A DNA stretch of 64,000 bases, taken from Viola odorata. Its lineage: Eukaryota; Streptophyta; Magnoliopsida; Malpighiales; Violaceae. How positions within the stretch are numbered: the stretch's first letter is position 1; each line of letters starts with the position of its first letter. The translations under genes and the position numbers were made by a program. The stretch covers positions 15,761,569-15,825,568 of the forward strand of contig OY829545.1 of assembly GCA_963691705.1 (NCBI GenBank), read 5' to 3'. This document shows, piece after piece, positions 22,680 through 37,582 of the stretch. The notes beneath the pieces are model-generated. The model searched no databases, was not told the DNA's origin, and saw nothing but the letters and a program-made list of their open reading frames with translations.

Positions 22680-23236
22680 ATTTTTTGAACTAGTGAACTT
22701 AGAGATAATTGTAGTTCGATTTTTTAAAAAATTACTGCCTCGTGTCGTAATAACAACATATCAATTCAACACTTACTATTCAACCTAACTCTAACTGCTA
22801 TCATTGTTTTTATTTATTTTGTGGAAACCTTTCCTTTGATTGGTTGTTTGCTGCATTGAGATCATTCACTTGGAGGTAGAAAAAATAAATAAAATAAAAT
22901 ACTATGGTTTAGACAAATCTGTGGGCATTGTTTTGCAAAACCAACAAAACCTAGAGCCTTCTACATGACTTAATGGAGACAAAGGCCTTTCTTTTCTTTA
23001 TGCCTGGGCTACTCAATCAAGCTTCAGTTTTTTTATTCATCATCAATGGTTGTAAGACTCATCCCACCAAATTTGATATCTCATTTTCTTTTTTCTTTTA
23101 AAAAAGCTACTACTATTTAATTCCCACCATCTGATATATCTTTGATTAGTTTCTCAACAAATATGTGGGCTGTTTGGAATTTGTTTCCCCCAAACAGCCA
23201 ATGAAAAGAGAGCATTGGCAATGTCAGAATATAATC
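22680..23236. other. Intergenic AT-rich DNA
   Basis: No gene or RNA was recognised between the Harbinger-like element and the following MITE. Confidence 0.5.
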
Positions 23237-23238
23237 TA

Positions 23239-23485
23239 CTCCATCCGTCCTTTAATAACTGACGTTTTAAAATAGTAGAAAATTTAAAACAATGATCTTT
23301 GATTTTATTTTATTTCTCATTGTTTCATTTTTTGTCCTAATTTCCACTCAAATTACCACACCATCATCAGATTGGGTTGATACATAATTTTTTTTTGTCA
23401 TATATACTTCGTAAAAGATAAAATGACAAGTATTATGAACAGTAAAAATCTATAAAAAAACGTCAGTTATTAAAGGACGGGAGAG
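23239..23485. mobile_element. Stowaway-like MITE, 247 bp
   Basis: The ends are CTCCATCCGTCCTTTAATAA and the near reverse complement ending in TTATTAAAGGACGGGAGAG. They are flanked by TA at 23237-23238 and 23486-23487. The inverted repeats extend for about 30 bases through AACTGACGTTTT. The size, ends and TA target fit Tc1/mariner-derived MITEs. Confidence 0.85.
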
Positions 23486-23487
23486 TA

Positions 23488-23949
23488 TCGATTAGGAGAC
23501 CAATTTAATGAAGATGAATAAAATTAAGAATCAGATGAATACAAGTAAAAAGCCCATGATTTTACAGCAAATGTGTATATATATTCCCAGCACCAGTACT
23601 GCCATCACATCCAAAACAATTGCAGCCGTTTTGGGTGAAATATTATATTATTTCCAGCACTTCCTTTCCCTATGTATCCAACAATCAGATATAGTTCAAC
23701 GTATTAGTGCACAAAAATATGCAAATAAATTCCCAAAAAATTCTGGTTAATTCTCAAAGACAAATCCTACAAAACCTACCCACTAGTGGACGAGAGATTG
23801 TTGAAATAGAAAAGAAAAAGGAAAGATGATTTTTGAAGGAAAAAAAGAGGGGGAAATCTGCTACTTCCTCTGTTATCTCAAAGTGTCCTGGTTTTCCACT
23901 TTACAGTTTTCATTATTACTCCTCTATATTCAACTAATTTTTTTTTTGA
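23488..23949. other. Intergenic DNA before the duplicated segment
   Basis: No gene was recognised. It ends at a poly(T) run just before the duplicated FANCE tail begins. Confidence 0.5.
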
Positions 23950-24236
23950 AATGAACTGGTATGAACAGAAACATTGTTTTAACCTGTTCCAGAATTATCC
24001 TAGATCATAATATTCAGTTAACTCATGGTCATGATTCAGTACGTCAACTAGTTCTACGGGTTCAGGAACTAGCTCTACTGATCAGCAGGTTCTCCCAATC
24101 TCTGAAATTTCGGAACTCCTTTGTTTGCTTAACAGTTGTGCTATAGTAGTAAAGGTCTCATAAGGCTTTACTGTCTGAAGCAGTTGAGCAGACCAATACA
24201 CTTGTGACTAGGTCTACAATTCCATAATTGGCTAGC
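23950..24236 (+). pseudogene. Duplicated 3' fragment of FANCE
   Basis: The sequence parallels FANCE from about 18510 to its stop. Readable pieces are LVLRVQELA, SRFSQSLKFRNSFVCL, and a decayed counterpart of the terminal SILSKLASL. It has several indels and in-frame stops and no upstream exons. It marks the left edge of a tandem duplication that also copied the oxidase gene. Confidence 0.78.
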
Positions 24237-24497
24237 CTCTTGTTATATAGGTTGATCTCTGTTTATTATTATAACTTATAGTGAGGGGCTGAAATTTCTA
24301 AAGACCTACTGATACACTTGAATTCTCTCGTGTTTTATTTCTTTCCCGCTAGGTTGAATAACCACCAATTACGGGAAAAACAAAGTGGAGGCATTACCTC
24401 CTACAGCTAGGGGAACATAGAAAATCAAATGGAGGCATTACCTCCTACAATCTGGGAATATAAGAAAAGAAAATAGCAAAACTTAAGGGATTTGTTA

Positions 24498-25761
<1,264 letters not shown>

Positions 25762-25955
25762 CTTATTATATCTTCTTTTGCTCGAGCTATACCAAGAGGA
25801 GTGCTTGTGTGATTTTTTTTTTTTTAAATATGAAAAAACTACATTATCCAGATCCTATAGTTAATTGTCATTTGAACTTGAGCAACACATTTTAGCATTT
25901 CAATGTTAATCATAGCCTCAAAATGGCCATTGCTTATATTCTAGTGCCACCCAAA

Positions 25956-26843
25956 GGAAAGATATAAAATACATTGTTTCATGTCAGTGCATCCTATTTA
26001 GGATCCGAACCACCACAGGGGGATTGATGGGTGGCAAACTGCGTAGTTTCATTGCCTCTGTTTAATTACTCCATTAGTTTGGGAGATAAAAATTAGAATA
26101 TTGGTTTTATTACGGTATAGAGTACTCCTTCAGAGCATGTAGATGTAGGCACGTTGATCATGTAGCTACTCACACGAAAGCACGTTTGGTGTCAGTTGTA
26201 GAATACATTCGCATTGTGGGCTTTTGGTCTTAGTCCATGTAAAGGGGAAGATGAAGGTCCATATAGTTGGGCTTTAAAGTGCAGAAGCCCTCTCCTTTAG
26301 AGGATGGAATTTCCAATATTTCATTCTTCTTGGCTAGGTAGTTGAGATTATCGATTAACAGTTAGTTAGTAGGTTCATATGGTAATCATCTAATTAAAAC
26401 TTGGAAGAATTGATTTTCTAAGATATTCAGAAAGATTGAAATAATACAAATACTTCTTTTCCTGTCAACCATTAAGATCCCAAAAAAAAAAAAAAACTTT
26501 TGTCAAACACTGTCAAATTGTTGACTCTTGATTCTTATTCAACGGCCATGATCGCATGGAAAACTTTAACCTTTGACCTTTGACCTTCCATGACAATGGG
26601 AGGAAAGGAACTGCGTATTTTCTGTGTCGATTAATACACTGGTATAGAACAAATTGAACTCAAGGACCGTATAGTAATTTCCATCAACCTCTGTTCTCTT
26701 CTCGTCATCTTAACGAAAACATACAACACTTTCCCTCTCGTTCTTCCCAAAACCAGAAAAATATAATATAATACCCAATTTGGATTCGATTGATTCCTTC
26801 AGTTGCGTGAAACCGCAAAGTCTACTAATCTGCGTCGGTGACA
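25956..26843. promoter_or_regulatory. Upstream region of the KEA gene
   Basis: There is no coding sequence. Homology between the two oxidase segments ends near 25955. The last few hundred bases should contain the KEA promoter and 5' leader. No TATA box was assigned with confidence. Confidence 0.4.
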
Positions 26844-29800
26844 ATGAGGTTAATTTGGTTGCGGTTCGTCATTTGTGCGCTTCTTCTTCTTCCCCTCGCG
26901 TCCACTGAGTCACTCCTCGAATCGGACTCAACAGTGGGGATCAATGCATCGACAGTGGAGATCAATGGGACCGCCGAGTTGAATGGGACGCTAATCAAAG
27001 GGAAAGAGGACAGCTTCGCCGACATGTTCGATCGGGCTCTGGAGAAAGAGTTCAATGAAACCGACCAAGGCGAAGGTTCGTCTACACTAGATCCGAGCTC
27101 TTTCTGTGTTTGTGTGAATCTACATTCCTGGCCTTCTCTTGGGAGATTCATGTTTCTTGTTTCGCGGAAATTTATGGGATAATTTAGAATAAATGCTCTT
27201 TCTATTTAAGCTGGTGATTTTGATTATCAATTTTATTATTAATCAAATGCTTGATCAAAATGGTTGTCATTTTTTTTTCCCAGGTACAGACCCACAAAGC
27301 TTTAATAACAGTGTTGCTGGGCAACAGGTGAGTGATTATTACTTTAGACAAAGTTATATTATGCGCGGATTTCCTAAATATTCTAGTGCTCATATTCAGC
27401 TGCCATTTCTGCCAAGCAATGGCCCGAGTACTCATGGGAAACTGGTTGAGTGAGCTTTAGAATGAATCTGAGGGTAGTGAAAAATGGCGGGGAGGGAAAT
27501 GGATTATGGCTAAGTTAGGACATAGAGTTAGGTGAAGAATATATGGGACTTTAGATTATTTTTTCTCCCTTTATTAGGTTATTACGTTGGACTGAACTAT
27601 GGGGAGAGTTTTCATGGGGAATAGAATCAAACACTGTGTCTTCTGATGAAAGATACTTTTTTCAATCAGATTCCTAATCTCTGTTTTCAAGCCTTTTGTG
27701 TTCTTTATTTCATATTACTGCTTGGTTTCTATGATAGTTGAATGGCGTGTGTTTGGTTTTACCAGGCAGTTTTGGAAACGGTCGCTAGAGTAAGGTCCAA
27801 GAGAAATGACACCAAGGATGAGAAGTACGTGGTTATGTCTCTCTTGAAAGTTGAGATTTTCCCTTCTTTTTTCTTCATTAAACCCTTGAAAAGAAGTGTT
27901 TTTTTTTTTTTTACAATGCCAATGAATGGCTTTGTATAAGTTCAGCTTCACTTTCCCAAATTGAAGAACTGCTGACACCTTAGTGAAATGTTAGGTCTTT
28001 TCAGTTTCATGATGTTTTCAATCTGGACAATGAGAATCGAGTTGAAGATACACCAATGTTGATTGATCGAAAGGTATGTCTATTGCAGAGCATTTTACCT
28101 TTTAAAGAATGTGAATATTCAATTGGAAACTCTATACTGTCATGTTCTTCTGATACAATCAGCTCTTGCATTATATTTCAATGTTTGAACTTCTAAGTTA
28201 CAGATCAGAGGGCCAATTATATGAAGCTGATAAAATTTTGTTCATTTTGGAAACTTTACCTTCAGGACAATGTTTTTATAATATCAAATACAAAATCCAA
28301 GTACCCTGTGCTACAACTGGACTTAAGGTTAGCCTCATTGTTCTTCTTTTCCTGTTTCGCTTTATTGCAGGATACGCATGACTAACTGCCATTTATTGGC
28401 GCATCTTTCTTTTTCAAATTGCTATATTTACAGATTGATATCGGACCTGGTAGTTGTCATTGTTTCTGCAACTTGCGGTGGTATTGCATTTGCGTGCGCT
28501 GGACAACCGGTTAGACCAACTTTATTCTGCTACGTTTGACTATATGAAATCATCCCCTCTATCTTATCGTTTTTGCTGCATTTATACCTCGATAGGATTT
28601 GCGTTGTCGATTTAACCGTGTAATCTCATAATTTTCTGTCATAATTACTACAACTCTCCTGAAAGAACCTCTTTTGTTAATTTCTACTGTTTCAGGTTAT
28701 TACTGGATATCTATTAGCAGGATCTATCATTGGGCCTGGTGGGCTTAGCTTTGTCAGTGAAATGGTTCAAGTATGTTACTTTACTATATTTATGTAGATG
28801 TTAGTTTACTGGTTACACTTCTCTCTCGCTAAAAAAGCAGTAGGCTTGTTATATACATTCAATTTTTGTCTGACATATTCAAACAGGTTGAAACAGTGGC
28901 TCAGTTTGGTGTGATTTTTCTTCTATTTGCCCTGGGCCTTGAGTTTTCCATTACAAAGGTTTGCCTTTATTTTCCTGCCTTACTTGCCTACCAGTTGGTT
29001 GCCAACTTTCTCATTCTCTGTTTGTCATGGCCGCAGCTTCGTGTTGTGCGGGCGGTTGCTGTTCTAGGGGGTCTTCTACAAATATTCCTCTTTATGTGCT
29101 TATGTGGAATAACTGCCTCGGTAGGTGTAGCATAGGCTTGCATGTTTTAGATATAACAGACGCACCACAATCACTAATAACTCACTTGAAGCCTCCATTT
29201 ATATTGTCTGGAAATAAGATCTTTGGTTGTATCCCTTTTATCAAACTCTTGATTAACTCTCCTTTTTTCCGGTTTCTGTAAGTATCACCGTGTGTTGGTG
29301 GAATTGTTTCCAATTTTCATAAAAGTAAGCACGTTTTGGTTATTATCTTGAGATGTTTGAGTGTTGTTGTACGGGCATTCTACTTATGAAATATAAGTTA
29401 AGCATGTATTTATTAAATATATGTTTGTATAAGACATCTGCTTCCTTTGCTAAAAAAAAAATTAAAAAATTACATAGTCTTCTTCTGTTGTTTAAGCTTC
29501 TTCTCTTTTACTCTGTCTAGAAGTAATTTTTAACCTATGCTGTTGCATGCCTTTTCAGTTATGCGGTGGCAAACCTTCAGAAGGGGTATTTGTTGGTGCA
29601 TTCCTTTCCATGTCTTCCACTGCTGTGGTAAAACTCTATGCATGTCTTTTATTATGCATCTTTTTATGTTGATTGCAGATTGTATGTTTAGTCTGAAAAT
29701 TGCATTCCAGTTTATCTAGTTGATTAGTGTCTATTGTTTAATATTGTTGTTTCTGTTTGAAGAATTTCTCGTTTTGTCATTTCTGCTTTACCAAGGTGCT

Positions 29801-32800
29801 GATGCCTGGTACGGGAAAGTGAATCCCTTGAAAATTCATGTTCATTTCCTTCCATTTTAAAAGTTCTTTCTAAGTTGGTTTTTTTTTTGGATCTTTCTCC
29901 TAGACCTGTCTCTGTACTACAGTGCTGATTAGTGCTTTTCACAAGCAATTGTAGTTCAAGAACCAGTTTATTTGTTCTTTCTAGGATGTCATTTGGTGTT
30001 TGACTTACTAAAACTCTGTTTGTGGATATACTTTAGACAGCAATGCATGCTATTATTGTTTCTGGTTGTGATTAACATGCTGCTCATAGAACTTTCTGAC
30101 ATTATCAAAATGAAGAAAAAATGAAAAGCGTTGGGTATATTAAGTTGTTTTTTGAGTTTTTTTTGGTAGGGTTAGTAGACTGTGTCTTTGTAGTTTAATT
30201 TTACTTCCTCAATGTTATGCTGCATTATCAACAACTTCTGCATGTACACAGGTTTTGAAATTTTTGATGGAAAAGAATAGTTTAGGTGCCCTTCATGGTC
30301 AGGTCACTATTGGTATCCTTATCCTGCAGGTATTCATTTTCTAACTCTTTACCTATATCAATTTATGCTGTGTTACTTCCATTTGATGTATTAATAAGCT
30401 ACATGTTAATTATTTTTTCTCTTATGCCAATGTCCAATGATTTTTCATGTATTTGAATTTGACTTTATGCTTTACAGGACTGTGCAGTGGGTTTGCTGTT
30501 TGCTTTGCTCCCTGTTCTTGGTGGCTCTTCAGGAGTTCTGCAAGGAGTAATATCCATGACCAAATCGTAAGATCAAATGGAGAACCCTTGTACTGTGCAT
30601 TCACTGCAAATTTTAGAGAACAATATTTCACATACTAAATAGCCAACATCAGAGTTAAATCGTCTTGACTGATTAGGTTATAGATGCCAGCTCTCTTTTC
30701 TTAGTGTTTTTTCATGCTGTTGGTCATTCCTTAGTGAAATTCGTATGTACTATGAAGTTTGTGGAAATGTATGTAGAGATCACTTCAGAAGTCAAAACTC
30801 TTAGGCATCCTGTCATCCTCAAATATTTGTCCCTAATATATGAGGGCCACTGAGTGCAGACCACCAATTTCATTTTTTACTTACATATAGTGTGCTTAAT
30901 GTCTCTGTCTTTGTGACACCCAGCTGCCCCTTGCATTATTGATTGGATTTGTTGTGTATGATCTGTAGTTTTTGGAGCAATTCACCAGTTTGGTATCAGA
31001 TCCATCTATCCCTGTTCTCATATTATACATCTATATTCTTCAGGCTGGTGATGCTAATTTCATTTTTGGCAATTTTGACTATATTGTCTCGTACTTGTGT
31101 ACCATGGTTCCTGAAGCTTATGATAAGCCTATCATCACAGGTAAAACTTGTCACATACTTTGACACTGTTAACAAGGGAAGTTTTTAACTGAAACTTTGT
31201 TCATGCAGACCAATGAGCTCTATCAACTGGCAGCAGTGGCATTCTGCTTAATTGTTGCTTGGGTTAGCTCTTGTCCTTGTTCTCTTCATTCATAACATAT
31301 TCTGCATATACGTAACAAAATTCATTTTATAGCAAGAAATTGTTGGATGGATTGATGATCTTTTACATTTTGTTTACGATTAAGTAAGAAGTTATAGAAA
31401 GGAAAAATATCACCCTAGCTAACTAACTATTACGTTTTCCTCCTTCACACATGCATGCAAAATTAATGTATGCCTACATGTAAAGCATGGATTGTCTTTA
31501 TATTTCAGTGTAGTGATAAGTTGGGTCTGAGCCTTGAACTTGGATCTTTTGCTGCGGGAGTGATGATATCAACAACAACTGATCTTGCTGAACATACGCT
31601 TGAACAAGTAAGACTTTTCGATGATCTGTTTCAGAAATCTTTACTGCTGGCCAAGTTTCATTATATGCTTCTTATTCAGTTTCCTTTGACCAATTCCTTA
31701 TTTAGTATTAGCGCATTTTTCATTTATTGATGATTTGTGTACTGTTCATTTTTTTAAGGTTGATCCCATCCGGAACTTCTTTGCTGCTCTCTTTCTTGCC
31801 AGCATTGGGATGTTAATACATGTTCATTTTCTATGGAACCATGTTGATATTTTACTGGCAGCTGTACTATTGGTGTTTGTCATAAAAACTATAGTGGTTA
31901 CAACTGTTGTCAAGGGCTTTGGCTACAACAATAAAACATCGCTTCTTGTAAGATTTAAGGAACTACCAACTCTTAACATATTTCCTTTTTACCTGTTTTA
32001 AATGTTCCATGACAAAAACTTAAGTTTCTTAATATCTGTAGGTTGGAATGTCTCTGGCTCAGATTGGAGAATTTGCGTTCGTTCTCCTAAGTCGTGCCTC
32101 TAATGTTCATCTAGTTGAGGTTAGTGTTCAATTAATGTCATGTTCTTTCAATATTGTGTGATACTCATTCTATAGCTGATCTTTCACTTTCAAATCTTGA
32201 ATGTGCTTTGTTTGTTTTATTTGGCACTAACAAAAGAATCATTTTTATTGAAAATATGGAATATGGCATGCATAAAATTTCTGTTAAAGCTATTAGCTCC
32301 ATAGTCTGAGGTTTGGAAAGAAATCAACACAAAGTAAATTAGGTTAATATTCTGTTAGTTGATTCTTGTGTCCAGATGTTCTAATTCTTAGCTGAGCTAA
32401 GTTGGTCGGAGATTTTCTGTGTTTTTGACTTCCAGTCGGGGTAAAATCTTCCAGCAAGTTTTGTTATTGGGGCCGAATTAATGTCTAATTTCTGGATTTG
32501 GTACAAGTTTTCTCTTGTTAAGATTAGTGATGTGTTTGCCCCTTGACCATCATCGTACACCTTTGCTAGGACTTCAAGTAATGACCTCCCTGCCAAGAGT
32601 TTCAATCAATATGGCCAACACTTTCTGTCTCCACTATGTATAAAGTATAAACCAGTTAATGGAACATATTGTGCTTTACTTTCAAGCCAAATGTTCACTT
32701 CATGGCCCTTTTGTTTGCATAAGCGCTCCATTTATTGACATCTTATCTAACTCATCTCGCTGCAGGGTAAATTGTATCTGCTTCTGCTTGGCACAACTGC

Positions 32801-33298
32801 TCTGAGTCTGGTAAGTAAGCTTGTTTTATGTTCTTAGTGATGTACTGGTGCAACTTGTAGCGCTGGGTCCTCCAGAAGGGTTGAATAGAATTTGTGGCAT
32901 ACATATCTTTATTTGTACTCTTTTTTTTTTTGGTTTTACCCGAGCTTCTTCTGTGGTGATGATATTAGCCTATTTTGAGATTTTGAGATATGCTTGATTA
33001 ATAATGGCATAGGTGACTACACCATTGCTTTTCAAGATGATTCCTGCTGTTGTACGTCTCGGTGTGCTCCTGCGATGGTTTTCCCCGGACAGTCCAAGCG
33101 AGGTAAGCATAAGCCTTCTTATCTCATGGGGCAAATGGTGCATTATTAGAATTTTGTGCGGTTTTGGTTGGTCCAAGTGTTTTGAGGTGTTTTTTAAAAT
33201 GATTTTCATCCCAGATTGGATATAAAGGAGATACATTTCGGTCAGACAGTGCTAAGCGTATTACTTTGATGGTCCAAGCCTCTCCTCATGATTCATGA
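26844..33298 (+). CDS. K+ efflux antiporter, KEA4/5/6 type, 20 exons, 584 residues
   Basis: Exons: 26844-27075, 27284-27327, 27766-27824, 27995-28073, 28266-28327, 28434-28509, 28696-28770, 28887-28958, 29037-29120, 29559-29627, 30252-30329, 30478-30566, 31044-31140, 31209-31262, 31509-31607, 31759-31947, 32042-32119, 32766-32810, 33013-33102 and 33215-33298. All splice sites are GT-AG and phases join to 584 codons plus stop. The protein has a signal peptide (ICALLLLPLAST), an acidic stretch EDSFADMFDRALEKEFNE, and a CPA2 antiporter domain with about 12 membrane segments, including GQPVITGYLLAGSIIGPGG and LGLSLELGSFAAGVMIS. It ends soon after LLRWFSPDS without the RCK/KTN domain of KEA1-3, as in KEA4-6. 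These act as K+/H+ exchangers in Golgi and trans-Golgi membranes and control lumenal pH. No lesion was found. Confidence 0.95.
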
Positions 33299-33686
33299 TA
33301 TTAAATAAAGTATGCATCAGAAAGTGCAAATTTCTGCATTTACCTGATGAGGTTCTTATACTCTGGAGGACAGGTGATGAAGAGTGCTAAGGCTGTCGAT
33401 TGACCGAACGTAATTGTTACCCGTCGCAAAAGCTCTTATTTTCACTGACTTCCCACATCTCCCCCGGACGGATGATTATGCCAGTTGAGACCCGCAAATG
33501 AACAAATCGGTAAATATAATGCTAATGCCTACATACTTGTAATTTTCTGATTCAGGTCATCTGACTACTCCATGGTGATGACCGATTTTGTTTAAAATAG
33601 CATCCAATTCCATGATGTAAATTCATTCCAATCTTTCAATCTTTTGTTGTCTTTTTGAACTGTACATTTTTCTTCATTTTTTTATC

Positions 33687-33692
33687 AATAAA
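33687..33692 (+). terminator. Polyadenylation signal of the KEA gene
   Basis: AATAAA occurs about 390 bases after the stop codon, in an AT-rich stretch preceded by T-rich DNA, consistent with a plant polyadenylation region. Confidence 0.5.
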
Positions 33693-33719
33693 ATAAATGT
33701 AGCATTCCTGTCACTCACG

Positions 33720-36383
33720 CACAGTTGCTATCAGAATAATATTTTACAACACATTGTTGTTATTTAGTTAGTTTGTTTGTTTGTTGAACATGCCCTCTTG
33801 CCCTCGCTTGCCAATTTAATTTCTCTTTTTTTTTCTTCCATGTTCACATCTGAAAAAGAGTGCGTTGCGTTTGAATAACTAGGTGGCCGTGGATCGGTCC
33901 TTTGGGTAAAATTAAACTCAAACCCACCACAAGCACATTCCAATTTAAATTAAATAATGGTAGAAAAAGACTCCATTAAATTAAATAATGAGAAGAAAAT
34001 GGTGTGTGTGCATCACTTGCTAAACTAGAACAAAACAAAAACTAAATGAAAAGGTGCAAACATTCTTGTTCACCTAATTAAGGGAATCTTTTTTTTTAAA
34101 GTATTAAGTATGTGTATTTATAAGTTTATTAGATTATGATTAATCCAGCTGCTCGCGATAGGTTGACTCAATAAACAATAAAATATTCATAGTAATGGAT
34201 AGTATTTTTTTTGGTATAAATGATCGAATCTGTAACGTTTTATTAAAACACTCTCACCGACAACTACAGTTGCTTGCTGAAGGAATTGTTGAAGGTATGG
34301 AGGTTGCGTTGGGCAGTCCAGGTGGAATGGAACCTAATTAAAAGTTAGCTGCGACTTCTTCGACTTGTTAATCAGAAGTCATTCCGTTTAAAATTCAGAG
34401 GTGGCAATAAGTCAATGGATCTTTGAGCATGTACTTTGGTTGCCTTTAGAGTTTAAAAAATAGTTCATTTTTTATTTGTACAGTTCAACGTTAATAAGTC
34501 ATTCGCACTTAAATTATGGCTTAACTCACTCGATCGTCTATGGTTTGAGTTCGTTCAATGTCTATTTTATGCTGTACTTGAAAATTGTATTTTATAATTC
34601 GGTTTTAAAGGCGATAGGTTATGGGTTCAGGTTATGGGTTCGATCCCTGACTTTATAATAATGATAAATAATATATATAATATATATAATATAATGGCAT
34701 GACAAATTCCCTATCAATAATAACATCTGTAATTAAGGAAGGAAAATGAAATATATATTAGGACAAATTTAAGAAGAAAACAAGAAAGAAAAGATTTTGC
34801 AAATAATTATAAGTTTGGGTGGACAACAAATCGGTATACACTGAAGATCGAAATTAGAGATTGAAAGATAAAATTTGAAATTATTGGGCACGTCGATTGA
34901 CACTAACAGCCAGTAAATGAGACATTATAGTGCCGATTGGTTGGTTGAAATGTCACTGGTCGATTCCAAGTGGGGAAAAAAAAGAAAATAAACGGGCATA
35001 ATACAAAGAGGACCTCTTTCTTTTCATTGGTTCCCCAAGTAAGAAACAAAAGAAATGAAGGGTGGCATTTATTCGACAAGCTGCAAGAAAGAAGTAGGTA
35101 GAAAATTTTCTTCCCTTATCTTGAGTTGCCTTGCCTCTCAAGTCTGGGTCGCTAGCTAGCTTGGACCAGAAAGGAGGTGGCCTCGAGTTGCACATGCTTC
35201 AAGATGGTCACCAGATCAGTCGACTCTCTCTTTTGGCATATGTGTTTACTCAAGGAACCTGCTAGAGAAAATTAAATTATGGTCCCAAATATATCTCTCT
35301 TTCGAATTCAATTCCATGCTCTGCGACAAATCACTACGTCGACGCCTTGTCTGTATTTGTGATTTTATTCATCACCACCCCTACACATCACATCAAGTAT
35401 TAGTTATATAATATGTTTTTTCATGCAAAAAATGCACTAAAAATTATACCCTAATCTACCACTCACCCCTCATACTACTTTAATCACATAAATAGTGAGA
35501 TCTACTACTATTAAGGAATACTCGAGTAGTCAAGAACTACTCATGTATTAGCAGCTCTCTCATCCATCCAAACAACAGAATTTTTTATTTAAAAATAATG
35601 TTGATTCTGGTTTTACAAGTAGCCAGGGATGGCATCAGCCCATTCATGTAGTATATTCCATTAGTAGAAACCTTGTACGAATAAACATGGTTTGTTATCG
35701 CCTTTAAAGAATTGGGATACAAAAAGTAGTTAGGTACGGTTGTATTAATATAGAGAACTAGTACTGGAAGATGAAAAAGATTCCATTGTTACTGTTTTAC
35801 TAAAATAGGGTAGTTAAGAATCTGGTAATTTTAAACTTATTTACCGAAATAGGTTAGTTTGTGACATGCAGGATCCATGTAAGTAATACATGTCAACAGT
35901 CGATCTCTTGATCTTAACTGTTCATAATTATGATTTCTAAGCAAAGATCTCTGTAATTAATAGAGCAGCGAGCTGTAATTATGGTTTTAGTTTTTTTTTG
36001 GAGTTTTAGATTCTGGGATTCGAGATGGAGGACAATGGATTCTGCACATACAAAAGATGAGTTAAGTATATTGGGTTCGGGTACAGAGATGGAGATGAGG
36101 GGTCGATGCAGCTGATTACAACGTCTCTGATTGTTTTTATTTGCTCAATAAGATTCCTGACTACTCCTTAATGTGAAAGCTTAATTTTGGTCCGACAACT
36201 TAAAAATCAATAAACAATATTAATATTTTATTAGCAAATTAATATCTAGGATATTATTTGATTTTGGAAAATAAAGATAGAAAGTGATTGATTTAATTGA
36301 GATTACTCTATTAACAGATGGTGATGGTTACATACTACATAGGAAAATGCCATCCCTTTGGTACATTGAGAATTTTAACCCAG
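33720..36383. other. Intergenic DNA, 2.7 kb without a recognised gene
   Basis: AT-rich, with an ATATAT-type microsatellite at about 34665-34695. A perfect pol III B box, GGTTCGATCCC, is at 34637-34647 with no convincing A box, probably a SINE remnant. Open frames are short and featureless. Confidence 0.5.
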
Positions 36384-37582
36384 CTAGTAGATAAGGAGGG
36401 GAGTAGGGGATTGTTTGGTGCCTTCCAAGGAAGTTGGAGCAGCAAGTGTGAGCTCTAGATCAGGTGCTGCAGCCTTTTCATCTTTCAAGGACTGATGATT
36501 TAAGGGTACCCCAGATTTTGGCAACAAAAATGGAATGGAATGATCAAAATATAGATCATCACCATTTCTTGTTGTTCTTCTTGCTGTTTCTTGCACATCT
36601 TCTTGATTAGGTTCATGATATTCAAAGAAAGGAATATTTAGGCCTAGTAGATTAGCACTCCTGGTTTCTTCCTGCTGATCTGTTGCTGTTGTTGTTGTTG
36701 TTGTTGTTGTTGTTGTGCTCTGATTAGAGATTCTTTCTTTCAAATATTGGTGAGATGCAAGAACTTGATCATCATTACAATAATGGCTAGTTCTGCTCCC
36801 AGCCTTAATTTCCAAGACCAAGAAACATAAATAATAATAATCAACCTCAAAACAAAATTGAAGATTTTAAGAATTTGTGTAATAATTCAGTACCATGTCA
36901 AATAGGCTTGAGCGTCTCTTCTTCTTGTTGAGGCTTGATTGGCGAAGGAAATACTTTTGAGCATGACTTGCAACTTGGGTTGGAGTTCTTGTAGTCACAA
37001 AATTCCTAGCAATGCCTCTCCAATCTCCTTTTCCTAGCTTCTCGAGCCCATGTAGAAATGCTCTGTGCTCCTCCTCAGTCCATGGAACTCCTATAAATAT
37101 AATAATAAACCAAACCCCAAAAGTCAAAAACAAAAGTAAAAATATCAAATCAAGAATTCCCAAGAACAAAGTAAGAAGGAAACTTGCAATTCCTATTTCC
37201 TGTCAGAAAATCAAGAAATGTGGCAAGAAAGCAATATTCTTTCTTGGACTACCCTGCCTAAGAGGCCATCAGAGAGGTAGCCAATGGAGGTTTTGTGATC
37301 AGAGCTGTCATCAATGGAAATTTTTGAGGAGCAGAAAGACGAAGAGGATGGAGATGAGGAAGATGACAAGCAATCCATACTGAAACTTTTCTTTATGAGA
37401 ATAGAAGAAGAAACATGAGCAGGAGGAAGAGGAGAAGAAGAAGATGAAGAAATGTCAAGTTGGACACCAAAAAGTTTAAGTCCACCGCCACCACCAACAA
37501 CAGCTCCTCCTCCTCCTCTATAACTAGTGCAGGTCCTTGAATTATGGCCTGTGTTTCCACAATGAGAGCATTTCCTTCCCAT
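36384..37582 (-). CDS. One-repeat MYB transcription factor, SHAQKYF class
   Basis: Exon 1 starts at 37582 with [18 protein letters not shown], a CCHC zinc knuckle, followed by LFGVQLDIS and a Ser-rich region ending near VVQER (about 37240). Exon 2 (37090-36894) carries the MYB repeat [20 protein letters not shown] with [14 protein letters not shown]. Exon 3 (36803-36384) has a run of ten Thr encoded by an ACA/ACC microsatellite and a C-terminal LELTL, an EAR-type repression motif. The layout matches the Arabidopsis At5g56840 group of nuclear repressors. Exon 2 needs an upstream exon ending one base into a codon, but after Q-E-R the DNA reads AGAATATTGC with no GT where K-K-G is expected. The exon 1 donor is therefore unclear and the gene may be impaired. 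Confidence 0.8.
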
